This document shows positions 6,824 through 13,142 of a DNA stretch of 14,212 bases, in pieces. The notes below the pieces were generated by a model that saw only the letters and a program-made list of their open reading frames with translations, was not told where the DNA came from and ran no database searches. Origin of the DNA: Anaerolineales bacterium (GTDB lineage Bacteria > Chloroflexota > Anaerolineae > Anaerolineales > E44-bin32); the NCBI GenBank assembly GCA_030668545.1, contig DAOUTT010000021.1:1-14212 (forward strand), given 5' to 3'. A program made the position numbers and the translations under genes. Each line of letters opens with the position of its first letter. The stretch's first letter is position 1.

Positions 6824-6998
6824 GACATGCATGCCGATACGGGAAACCCGCAGGAAGTATAAGGTCCGGGTGCGCAATCGCTGCCGCATATGTGGTCGGC
6901 CGCGTGGTTATTACCGCCGTTTTCAGCTATGCCGTATTTGCCTTCGTGAACATGCGCTGGAAGGTAAGATTCCAGGGCTCGTGAAGTCATCCTGGTAA
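6816..6998 (+). CDS. rpsN: 30S ribosomal protein S14, zinc-binding (type Z)
   Basis: 60 residues, the short zinc form (usually 61). Two CxxC pairs are visible, C23/C26 and C39/C42, and the C-terminus IPGLVKSSW is diagnostic. S14 is a 30S head protein near S3, S10 and S19. The ATG at 6816 lies within the end of rplE (8-nt overlap), after a GAAAGGCGAGG purine run. The same frame is open further upstream inside rplE but has no S14 similarity there. This type of S14 normally sits in the spc cluster; zinc-free paralogues, when present, are elsewhere in the genome. Confidence 0.97.
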   Translation: MAKTCMPIRETRRKYKVRVRNRCRICGRPRGYYRRFQLCRICLREHALEGKIPGLVKSSW

Positions 6999-7020
6999 GA
7001 ATTGATCGAGAGAGGTTTTA

Positions 7021-7434
7021 ATGAGTGTCTCAGATCCTATTGCTGATTTTTTAACTCGGATCCGTAACGCCGTAATGGCGGGGAATCAGAACGTATCGAT
7101 CCCGAGCTCTAAGATAAAAGTAGCGTTAGCTAAAATCCTCGTTGAGGAAGGGTTTATCGATGGGTTCAAACAGGTGTCTATTGAGGATAAACCTCAGGAC
7201 GCCCTGCGGATCGATCTCAAGTATGTGGGTGAGCGCCGGGACAGAAAACCGGTAATCACCGGATTGAAACGAGTAAGTAAGCCTGGCCGCCGTATTTATG
7301 TCGGGCGGGGCGAGATTCCGTGGGTGCAATCAGGATTGGGAATCGCAATCCTAACAACACCCAAAGGCGTTGTAACCGGAGTTCGCGCTCGTCAACTTGG
7401 CGTAGGCGGAGAGGTGTTATGCGAGGTCTGGTAG
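7021..7434 (+). CDS. rpsH: 30S ribosomal protein S8
   Basis: 137 residues (E. coli 130). It starts SVSDPIADFLTRIRNAV and ends with TTPKGVVTGVRARQLGVGGEVLCEVW, the usual C-terminal signature, with TTPKG in place of the more common STSKG. S8 is a primary binder of the 16S rRNA central domain and, in E. coli, the autorepressor of the spc operon. A GAGAGG Shine-Dalgarno precedes the ATG. It is followed by a 140-nt spacer, whereas rpsH and rplF are usually closely spaced. Confidence 0.98.
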   Translation: MSVSDPIADFLTRIRNAVMAGNQNVSIPSSKIKVALAKILVEEGFIDGFKQVSIEDKPQDALRIDLKYVGERRDRKPVITGLKRVSKPGRRIYVGRGEIPWVQSGLGIAILTTPKGVVTGVRARQLGVGGEVLCEVW

Positions 7435-7574
7435 CATAAGAGCGTGCCAGATCATGCCCACAATTCGAGGAAGTTCTCCCAAACCCCATGGGACTCGGCA
7501 GGCCCGAGAAAAGGATAATCTGGGGTGGGTATGGAGCGGAGGCAATCCTCGGATGATGAAGGATGGAGGTTGAA
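7435..7574 (+). promoter_or_regulatory. rpsH-rplF spacer with two crossing helices
   Basis: 140 nt without a gene. CCAGAT 7447-7452 pairs with ATCTGG 7518-7523 (6 bp), and ATGCCCAC 7454-7461 pairs with GTGGGTAT 7525-7532 (8 bp including one G-U). The partners occur in the order A, B, A', B', so the two helices form a pseudoknot or are mutually exclusive. A hairpin CTCGG 7494-7498 / CCGAG 7504-7508 sits in the loop. The element follows the gene for S8, a known autoregulator in E. coli, and precedes rplF. Function is inference. Confidence 0.38.
7565..7569 (+). promoter_or_regulatory. Ribosome binding site that decides the rplF start
   Basis: GGAGG lies 5 nt before GTG 7575, giving the family N-terminus MSRIGRMPI. 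The in-frame ATG at 7563 overlaps this site and has only AAGG directly against it, so it is unlikely to be used. Confidence 0.7.
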
Positions 7575-8123
7575 GTGTCGAGAATAGGTCGTATGCCAAT
7601 CGTCATCCCAGATGGCGTACAAGCAGAGATCAAAAATACTAAAGTCCGTGTCAAAGGTCCCAAGGGTGAGTTGACGGGGGAGTTTCGACCGGAGATGTTA
7701 ATCAAGCTTGAAGATGGGATTATCACGGTTGAGAAACCTTCGGACGCGCCGCGGATGCGCGCATTTCACGGCCTTACTCGTTCCCTGATCAACAATATGG
7801 TTGTGGGTGTGAGCGAGGGATTTGAAAAAACCCTTCAGATTGAAGGAGTAGGTTATCGACCGGAGCTCGAAGGGAAGGATCTCATCGTGCATGTTGGTTT
7901 CTCCCATCCCGTGCGCGTCTCGCCTCTTGAAGGCATTGAATTCGAGGTAGACACGCGCGCACGAACGATTATTGTAAGGGGAATCGATAAAGAATTGGTC
8001 GGCCGGGTTGCTGCAGACATCCGCAAAATTCGCCCGCCGGAACCTTACAAAGGTAAGGGAATTCGTTATCAGGGCGAGTATGTCCGTCGTAAAGCCGGTA
8101 AGGCCGGTAAGGTGATGGCGTAA
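7575..8123 (+). CDS. rplF: 50S ribosomal protein L6
   Basis: 182 residues from the GTG at 7575 (E. coli 177). It starts SRIGRMPIVIPDGV, has VKGPKGEL near residue 30 and the C-terminal signature IRKIRPPEPYKGKGIRY. L6 has two similar domains and lies near the sarcin-ricin loop and the GTPase centre of 23S rRNA. The C-terminus carries a short tandem repeat (GKAGKAGK, encoded by repeated GCCGGTAAG). An ATG four codons upstream would add MEVE but has a poor ribosome binding site. rplR begins 2 nt after the stop. Confidence 0.96.
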   Translation: MSRIGRMPIVIPDGVQAEIKNTKVRVKGPKGELTGEFRPEMLIKLEDGIITVEKPSDAPRMRAFHGLTRSLINNMVVGVSEGFEKTLQIEGVGYRPELEGKDLIVHVGFSHPVRVSPLEGIEFEVDTRARTIIVRGIDKELVGRVAADIRKIRPPEPYKGKGIRYQGEYVRRKAGKAGKVMA

Positions 8124-8125
8124 TT

Positions 8126-8491
8126 ATGGCGAAAGAAAGCAGAAATAAGAAGCGTACACGACGCCATGGTCGGGTGCGGAAAAAGGTCTCGGGAACCGCT
8201 GGGCGTCCGCGTTTGAACGTCTTCCGGAGCTTAAACCAGATCTATGCACAAGTCATCGATGATGAGCGTGGACACACAATTACAGCGGTCTCCACCATAG
8301 AGCAGGCTCTTCGGCCGAAGCTTAAGGATTTGAACAAAACAGAGCAGGCCAGTTTGGTAGGGCAGGAACTGGCGAAAAAGGCGAAGAAAGAAGGCATTAA
8401 GGAAGTTGTCTTTGACCGTGGCGGTTTCCGCTATCATGGTCGTGTGAAGGCACTAGCCGAGGCGGCTCGAGAAGCCGGTCTTGAATTCTGA
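8126..8491 (+). CDS. rplR: 50S ribosomal protein L18
   Basis: 121 residues (E. coli 117). The basic N-terminal tail (RNKKRTRRHGRVRKKV) is followed by GTAGRPRLNVFRSLNQIYAQVIDD and the C-terminal VVFDRGGFRYHGRVKALAEAAREAGLEF, both standard. L18 binds 5S rRNA and, with L5, brings it into the large subunit. The gene starts 2 nt after rplF; its Shine-Dalgarno (AAGGTGATGG region) lies within the rplF 3' end. Confidence 0.98.
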   Translation: MAKESRNKKRTRRHGRVRKKVSGTAGRPRLNVFRSLNQIYAQVIDDERGHTITAVSTIEQALRPKLKDLNKTEQASLVGQELAKKAKKEGIKEVVFDRGGFRYHGRVKALAEAAREAGLEF

Positions 8492-8510
8492 AGAATAAGG
8501 AGAGCGATCG

Positions 8511-9047
8511 GTGAGAAAAAACTTTCGGGATCGTAAAGACGATCGTGATGAATTCGACGAGCGAGTAATTGACATCTCCCGAGTTGCTAAGGTAGTTAAG
8601 GGTGGCCGTCGTTTTGCATTCCGAGTCACTGTCGTTGTGGGTGACAACAAGGGGAGTGTGGGACTCGGCGTAGGAAAGGCGCGCGGTGTTCCGGACGCCA
8701 TCCGTAAAGCAGGCGAGAAAGCACGTAAGAATATGCGTCAGATCTCTCTTGTGGGGTCGACGATACCTCATCAAGTTAACTCGAAACACGGTGGAGCGCT
8801 CGTCATGCTAAAGCCCGCGTCTCCAGGTACAGGAGTGATTGCTGGTGGTGCGGTGCGTGCTGTATTGCAGGCTGCAGGGGTGCACAACATCCTTACGAAA
8901 TCACTTGGCAGCGCGAATGTCTTAAATGTGGCACGAGCGACAATTAAAGGACTCCAAGATCTTAAATGGATCGAAGAAGAGACCGCAAAGCGGGGTAAGG
9001 ATCGGGGACAACTAATGCCCTTCTGGGAGCGAGAGCGCGATGGCTAA
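8511..9047 (+). CDS. rpsE: 30S ribosomal protein S5
   Basis: 178 residues (E. coli 167). The start is GTG, with AAGGAGAG in good position upstream. After a charged N-terminal stretch come DRVIDISRVAKVVKGGRRFAF-like residues near 17-38, VGDNKGSVGLGVGKA, and in the C-terminal domain APASPGTGVIAGG-like LKPASPGTGVIAGGAVRAVL and TKSLGSANVLNVARAT. S5 works with S3 and S4 at the mRNA entry channel and affects decoding accuracy. The stop lies 8 nt inside rpmD. Confidence 0.97.
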   Translation: MRKNFRDRKDDRDEFDERVIDISRVAKVVKGGRRFAFRVTVVVGDNKGSVGLGVGKARGVPDAIRKAGEKARKNMRQISLVGSTIPHQVNSKHGGALVMLKPASPGTGVIAGGAVRAVLQAAGVHNILTKSLGSANVLNVARATIKGLQDLKWIEEETAKRGKDRGQLMPFWERERDG

Positions 9048-9237
9048 ACGAGCAAGCAAGAGCAAACCCTTGCGCATTACTTTGGTGAAGAGCCCGATCG
9101 GGTATTCTGAGCGACAAAAGCGAACCGTTCGTGCCCTCGGGTTGCGCCGGTTGCGTCAAACGGTCGAACACGTTGACAACCCAGCCGTGCGCGGCATGAT
9201 CACGAAAATTCAACACCTGGTACAGGTTGAGGAGTAA
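9040..9237 (+). CDS. rpmD: 50S ribosomal protein L30
   Basis: 65 residues, the short bacterial form (E. coli 59). LRITLVKSPIGYSERQKRTVRALGLRRL is characteristic, and the C-terminus NPAVRGMITKIQHLVQVEE is usual. L30 is a small protein bound to 23S rRNA domain II; it is dispensable or absent in some bacteria. The ATG overlaps the rpsE 3' end by 8 nt, with GGGAGCGAGAG as Shine-Dalgarno inside rpsE. rplO follows after 6 nt. Confidence 0.97.
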   Translation: MAKRASKSKPLRITLVKSPIGYSERQKRTVRALGLRRLRQTVEHVDNPAVRGMITKIQHLVQVEE

Positions 9238-9243
9238 CAACCG

Positions 9244-9693
9244 ATGAAACTACACGATCTTCAACCACGCCACGGCGCTAAAAAGCGCCGCAAGCGGGTC
9301 GGCCGGGGAATATCGGCTGGACAAGGGAAAACAGCAGGACGCGGCGTAAAGGGGTATGGTGCACGCTCCGGGTCCGGCGGGAAGTTATATCACCAGGGTG
9401 GGAATCTGCCTTTCTACCGCAGTCTCCCATTCAAAAGAGGGTTTACCAATATCAATCGCATCGTTTGGCACGAGGTGAATCTCGATAATCTGTCGGAGTT
9501 GAAAGCCGATGCCGAAGTTACGCCGGATAGCCTTGTCGAAGCTGGCATCCTGCGAGATGTGCGAAAACCAGTGGTTTTATTAGGACGCGGAGAGATCAAA
9601 GTGCCGTTGAAGATCCGTGTGCATCGGATCACTCAAGGGGCAAAGAAAAAGATCGAAGCTGCGGGTGGAACGGTCGAGCTGTTAGAGGTTTGA
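9244..9693 (+). CDS. rplO: 50S ribosomal protein L15
   Basis: 149 residues (E. coli 144). MKLHDLQPRHGAKKRRKRVGRG, the glycine-rich GQGKTAGRGVKGYGARSG segment and GGNLPFYRSLPFKRGF are standard L15 features; the C-terminal domain ends KKKIEAAGGTVELLEV. L15 has a long extended N-terminal arm threading through 23S rRNA and is a late-stage assembly protein. The ATG follows the TTGAGGAGTAACA string at the rpmD end (GAGGAG Shine-Dalgarno). secY lies 26 nt downstream. Confidence 0.98.
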   Translation: MKLHDLQPRHGAKKRRKRVGRGISAGQGKTAGRGVKGYGARSGSGGKLYHQGGNLPFYRSLPFKRGFTNINRIVWHEVNLDNLSELKADAEVTPDSLVEAGILRDVRKPVVLLGRGEIKVPLKIRVHRITQGAKKKIEAAGGTVELLEV

Positions 9694-9719
9694 GATCAGT
9701 GGCCCAAAAGGAGTAAGGG

Positions 9720-11063
9720 ATGCGACGCTCTGCGTGGCGCTTTCTATTCATATCATCGGATATTCGTAATCGAATCCTGATTTCGATATTGCTGCTGATC
9801 CTCTACCGATTTGTGGCACACATTCCCGTTCCTGGAATTAACCGCTTAGCCATTGAAGGTGTGATGAGTGGTTCGGGGCAAGGACAGACGTTATTTGGTC
9901 TATTAGACTTGCTTTCCGGTGGAACTGTATCGAATTTTTCCGTCCTGGCCATGGGTGTCTACCCCTACATCACCGCGCAAATTATCCTGCAGCTTCTGGT
10001 TCCCATCATCCCCGCGCTTCAGCGACGCATGGAAGATGATCCCCGAGAAGCCCGCAAATGGCAGGAAAAATGGACGTATTATCTGGCGGTGCCGATGGCA
10101 GCTCTGCAGGCTGTAGGTCAGATCCGGCTTTTCGAGCAGTACGCCACCGGGCAGGGAGGGAGCATCCTCAACACTCCTTTGGGATTAAACATGGCCACGA
10201 TGACCACCATCTTGACGATGACGGCGGGCACGATGTTCGCGATATGGCTGGGAGAGCTTATCTCTGAGTACGGGATCAAGAACCAGGGACTTTCGTTGAT
10301 CATTTTCTCTGGAATCGTCACCCGAATCCCGAGCAATGTAGGCCAGCTGCTTACTGGCGATTTTCAGCAGGTCATCCCTATGGCGATCTTCCTGGTGTTA
10401 CTAACTTTAACAACGATCTTTGTCATTGTTTATGTGCAGGAAGGGCGTAGGAATGTGCCTGTAATGTACCCGGGACGGCGTGTGGGAAATCGCATGTCTA
10501 TGCCGGTTAAAGGCACGTTGCCATTGATGGTCAACATGGCGGGCATGATCCCGATCATCTTTGCACAATCAATCCTGACTTTCCCTGCAGTTTTAGCGCA
10601 GTTTTTCATCGGCTCAGAGAATGTGACCATTCAGAACATCGCGTTATTCCTTCAGAATACCTTCGGTGGTTTCAGCGATATCTATTGGATCCTTTACTTT
10701 CTGATGGTTGTGGCGTTTACCTTCTTCTACACCGATGTCCTCTTCTCGCAGCAGAATTACGGCGAGAATCTGAAGCGATCCGGTGCGCAGATCCCGGGTG
10801 TGACGAAAGGCGCCGCCACGCAGCGCTATCTGACGCGCGTGATGCGGCGGATCACGTTTGTGGGCGCGTTCTTCCTGGGTATCGTGGCAATCATGCCATT
10901 TTTGGTGGGACTAATCTGGCCCATGGGAGATTCGAATACAGGGTTGTTGCTGGTTTCATCTTCTGGTTTGCTGATCGTGGTTGGCGTCGTTCGAGATTTA
11001 TATCGCTCAATCGAGGCGGAGCTTAAACTACGCGGCTATGACCAGGCGGTATTGGTACGTTAG
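9720..11063 (+). CDS. secY: Preprotein translocase subunit SecY
   Basis: 447 residues, normal length (about 430-445), a polytopic inner-membrane protein with about ten hydrophobic segments, the first near residues 18-37. Conserved parts seen are HIPVPGI (34-40), the plug region GLLDLLSGG (60-68), GVYPYITAQIILQLL (79-93), GIKNQGLSLIIFSGIV (185-200) and PLMVNMAGMIPIIFA (268-282), then a C-terminal cytosolic tail. SecY with SecE and SecG forms the protein-conducting channel. An AAAAGGAG Shine-Dalgarno precedes the ATG. The TAG stop is in the same frame as, and directly adjacent to, the adk remnant that follows, so a rearrangement touched the very 3' end of this gene. Confidence 0.98.
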   Translation: MRRSAWRFLFISSDIRNRILISILLLILYRFVAHIPVPGINRLAIEGVMSGSGQGQTLFGLLDLLSGGTVSNFSVLAMGVYPYITAQIILQLLVPIIPALQRRMEDDPREARKWQEKWTYYLAVPMAALQAVGQIRLFEQYATGQGGSILNTPLGLNMATMTTILTMTAGTMFAIWLGELISEYGIKNQGLSLIIFSGIVTRIPSNVGQLLTGDFQQVIPMAIFLVLLTLTTIFVIVYVQEGRRNVPVMYPGRRVGNRMSMPVKGTLPLMVNMAGMIPIIFAQSILTFPAVLAQFFIGSENVTIQNIALFLQNTFGGFSDIYWILYFLMVVAFTFFYTDVLFSQQNYGENLKRSGAQIPGVTKGAATQRYLTRVMRRITFVGAFFLGIVAIMPFLVGLIWPMGDSNTGLLLVSSSGLLIVVGVVRDLYRSIEAELKLRGYDQAVLVR

Positions 11064-11207
11064 ATTGAGCACCTTACAAACAAAACAGAATTGGACCAGA
11101 CGGCGGAGATGGTTATCGACAAGGGTGAGTTAATCCCGGAACGAATCATGATCGACAATGTGACCGATACTCTAAGAAGCAGCCTGTCCGTGAGGGCTAA
11201 CGGATGA
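11064..11207 (+). pseudogene. adk: Remnant of adenylate kinase (internal fragment)
   Basis: The frame directly after the secY stop stays open to TGA 11205-11207. Its first 35-37 codons read like the NMP-binding region of adenylate kinase: EHLTNKTELDQTAEMV, then IDKGELIPERIMIDNV, matching the family pattern (T/S)ELG..AK..MD.G.LV.DE..I..V, roughly E. coli Adk residues 36-72. The P-loop (GAPGAGKGT), the LID domain and the C-terminus are missing, and there is no start codon with a Shine-Dalgarno. adk is the usual gene between secY and map. The TGA still forms an ATGA overlap with map, as if the old coupling junction were kept. A translated small peptide is possible but less likely than decay; an assembly error should be kept in mind. 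Confidence 0.75.
11192..11196 (+). promoter_or_regulatory. Ribosome binding site of map, inside the adk remnant
   Basis: GAGGG stands 7 nt before ATG 11204. It lies in the 3' end of the adk remnant, so this part of the old gene is under constraint because it serves translation of map. Confidence 0.6.
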
Positions 11208-12061
11208 CCACCTCGAAGCGAGGAATTGTCTTGAAAAGCCCGCGTGAGCTTGCATTGATGCGCGAAGCTGGGAAAATCAACGCCCGAGCTCTGGCCGCGG
11301 CACTCGAAGTCGTGCGCCCAGGTGTTACGACTGCTGAGGTGAATCGTGCTGCCGCCGAAGTGCTCAAGAAATCCGGTTCGGTACCAGCGTTTGTTGGTGT
11401 TCCGGGGGCGTATCCTTATCCAGCCGAAACGACGATCTCGATAAACGATGAATTGGTGCATGGAATTCCTGGGGACCGTCGTTTAGAGGATGGGGATATC
11501 GTAAGCATAGATTGCGGGACGGTGCACGATGGCTTTGTCGCCGACTCTGCGCTGACTGTTGGCGTGGGGGAAATCGCAGAGGAAGCGCATAAACTCCTCC
11601 GGATCACACGCGAGGCGTTATTCGCAGGGATCAAAAAAATGATCCCCGGGAATTCTACGGGCGACGTTTCTGAAGCTATTCAAGCCCATGTTGAAGGCAA
11701 TGGTTTTCATGTCGTTCGGGAATACACAGGGCACGGAGTTGGTAGATCTATGCATGAGGAACCTCAGGTTCCGAACTATGGTCGCAAAGGTCGTGGAGTA
11801 CCGCTTAAGCCAGGAATGACAATTGCCTTGGAACCAATGGTAATGAGCGGGAGTTTTGAAACTCGCATCTTGAGCGATCAGTGGACAGTAGCGTCAAAAG
11901 ATGGACGTCTAACAGCCCACTTTGAACACTCGATTGCTGTGACAGAAAATGGTCCTTGGATACTAACAGCAATGGACGAAGAACTAGACGAGGGGGAGTG
12001 GATTAGATATAATAATTACTTTGCTGGCCGTGTCGATCCGGCTGTTGCAGTAAAGGAGTAA
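11204..12061 (+). CDS. map: Methionine aminopeptidase, type I
   Basis: 285 residues, about 30 longer than the usual 250-255. MetAP removes the N-terminal methionine from nascent cytosolic proteins and uses two divalent metal ions. All expected ligands are visible: D103 (SIDCG), D114 (FVADSA), H177 (YTGHGVG), E210 (ALEPM) and E241 (HFEHSIAVTE), plus the substrate histidines H86 (ELVHGIP) and H184. The catalytic domain ends near residue 255 (GPWILT); the rest is an acidic then aromatic-rich tail (DEELDEGEWIRYNNYFAG) without a family I recognise. It overlaps the adk remnant by ATGA and is followed by rpmJ after 6 nt, without the infA that often stands there. Confidence 0.97.
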   Translation: MTTSKRGIVLKSPRELALMREAGKINARALAAALEVVRPGVTTAEVNRAAAEVLKKSGSVPAFVGVPGAYPYPAETTISINDELVHGIPGDRRLEDGDIVSIDCGTVHDGFVADSALTVGVGEIAEEAHKLLRITREALFAGIKKMIPGNSTGDVSEAIQAHVEGNGFHVVREYTGHGVGRSMHEEPQVPNYGRKGRGVPLKPGMTIALEPMVMSGSFETRILSDQWTVASKDGRLTAHFEHSIAVTENGPWILTAMDEELDEGEWIRYNNYFAGRVDPAVAVKE

Positions 12062-12067
12062 GCGAAG

Positions 12068-12181
12068 ATGAAAGTATCTTCTTCCGTTCGGAAACGCTGC
12101 GCAAAATGCAAAATCGTAAAGCGGCGTGGGAAAGTATATGTGATTTGCGAAAATCCGCGTCACAAACAAAGACAGGGATAG
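12068..12181 (+). CDS. rpmJ: 50S ribosomal protein L36, zinc form
   Basis: 37 residues, the exact length of the short zinc-binding L36. It starts MKVSSSVRKRCAKCKIVKRR and ends NPRHKQRQG. The zinc knuckle C11, C14, C27 and H32 is complete. L36 is the smallest large-subunit protein and bridges 23S rRNA helices near the L7/L12 stalk base. The ATG lies 6 nt after the map stop, with AAGGAG at the map 3' end as Shine-Dalgarno. rpsM follows after 4 nt. Confidence 0.97.
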   Translation: MKVSSSVRKRCAKCKIVKRRGKVYVICENPRHKQRQG

Positions 12182-12185
12182 AGTT

Positions 12186-12575
12186 ATGGCACGAATCGAA
12201 GGTGTTGATCTTCCTCGGAATAAGCGCGTCGAAATCGGATTGACCTACATCCATGGGATCGGTCGAACCACGGCACGCAATGCACTACTCTCAGCGGGTG
12301 TCGACCCGGATCGAAGAGTGCGTGATTTGACCGAGGGCGAGGTTACAAGTTTGCGCGATTTTATCTCGCAGAATCTTGTCGTCGAAGGCGACCTCCGGCG
12401 AGAGGTCCAGATGAATATCAAACGGCTAATAGAAATTGGCTGCTACCGCGGCTTACGCCATCGCCGGAATTTGCCCGTTCACGGTCAGCGGACGCGAACA
12501 AACGCGCGAACACGCAAAGGCCCGAAGAAAACAGTTGCGGGTCGTGGGCGCAGGCGCGGAGCGACGAAGAAGTAA
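12186..12575 (+). CDS. rpsM: 30S ribosomal protein S13
   Basis: 129 residues (E. coli 118). ARIEGVDLPRNKRVEIGLTYIHGIG and the C-terminal GCYRGLRHRRNLPVHGQRTRTNARTRKG are typical; a longer basic tail (GRGRRRGATKK) follows and reaches toward the P-site tRNA in known ribosomes. S13 forms head bridges to L5. It begins 4 nt after rpmJ, with AGGGATAG overlapping the rpmJ stop as a weak Shine-Dalgarno, so coupling to rpmJ is likely. A 132-nt spacer separates it from rpsK, where these genes are normally close. Confidence 0.98.
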   Translation: MARIEGVDLPRNKRVEIGLTYIHGIGRTTARNALLSAGVDPDRRVRDLTEGEVTSLRDFISQNLVVEGDLRREVQMNIKRLIEIGCYRGLRHRRNLPVHGQRTRTNARTRKGPKKTVAGRGRRRGATKK

Positions 12576-12707
12576 ACCGGGCTCGTTTTTAGAACACACT
12601 CTGGCGGTTGATGGCTTCCTTCCATCCATAGCGGCTGCCAATTGTGAGTGTTGCCTCTAAGTGTCCAGGAAATAGTAGTTCGAGACTAATGAGATAGGCG
12701 GATAAGT
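12576..12707 (+). promoter_or_regulatory. rpsM-rpsK spacer with nested stem-loop
   Basis: 132 nt without a gene. Three helices nest: ACACTC 12596-12601 with GAGTGT 12646-12651; TGGC 12602-12605 with GCCA 12637-12640, stacked directly on it on the 5' side; and GATGG 12610-12614 with CCATC 12622-12626 closing a 7-nt loop. No T-tract follows, so it is not an intrinsic terminator. Only weak promoter-like hexamers are visible (for example ACTAAT 12685-12690). The rpsK Shine-Dalgarno is also weak. S4, encoded two genes downstream, is an autoregulator in E. coli and B. subtilis; a link here is inference. Confidence 0.33.
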
Positions 12708-13109
12708 ATGGCAAAGAGAGCGGCGGGATCAGGAAAGAGCAAGTCACGCAAGGAGAAGCGGACACTGTCCCATGGGATAGCGCATATCCACGTGACCTTT
12801 AATAATACGATCATCACGATAACAGATACTCAAGGGAATGCAGTGGCTTGGGCGAGTGCGGGTTCGGCGGGCTTTAAAGGGTCGCGCAAGAGTACCCCTT
12901 ATGCAGCCGGGCTGGCCGCGAAAGCGGTTATGAAAACCGCAAAGGACCTTGGATTGCAGGAACTTGATGTTCATGTCAAGGGACCTGGTCCTGGTCGTGA
13001 ATCTGCTATACGGGCGCTAATGGCGGAGGGTGTCAAGATCCGTTCGATCAGTGATGTAACGCCAATTCCGCATAATGGCTGTCGGCCGCCCAAGAAGCGC
13101 CGCGTTTAA
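12708..13109 (+). CDS. rpsK: 30S ribosomal protein S11
   Basis: 133 residues (E. coli 129). HGIAHIHVTFNNTIITITD, the AGSAGFKGSRKSTPYAAG segment, VKGPGPGRESAIRAL and the C-terminal THNG-like PHNGCRPPKKRRV are standard. S11 lies on the 30S platform, contacting the mRNA exit region near the anti-Shine-Dalgarno helix. The sequence before its ATG (GAGATAGGCGGATAAGT) is only a loose Shine-Dalgarno. rpsD follows after 33 nt. Confidence 0.98.
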   Translation: MAKRAAGSGKSKSRKEKRTLSHGIAHIHVTFNNTIITITDTQGNAVAWASAGSAGFKGSRKSTPYAAGLAAKAVMKTAKDLGLQELDVHVKGPGPGRESAIRALMAEGVKIRSISDVTPIPHNGCRPPKKRRV

Positions 13110-13142
13110 GGTTTAACCAGATAAGGAAGGAATCATAAAGTT

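Noticed and set aside
12559..12590. Intrinsic terminator after rpsM: GAGC 12559-12562 with GCTC 12581-12584 followed by five Ts
   Set aside because: Only four base pairs around an 18-nt loop, and half of it is inside the rpsM coding region. Too weak for a terminator.
12651..12690. Promoter before rpsK (TTGCCT 12651-12656, TAGTAG 12673-12678, or ACTAAT 12685-12690)
   Set aside because: No pair combines good hexamers with a 16-18 nt spacer; best matches are 3 to 4 of 6 each.
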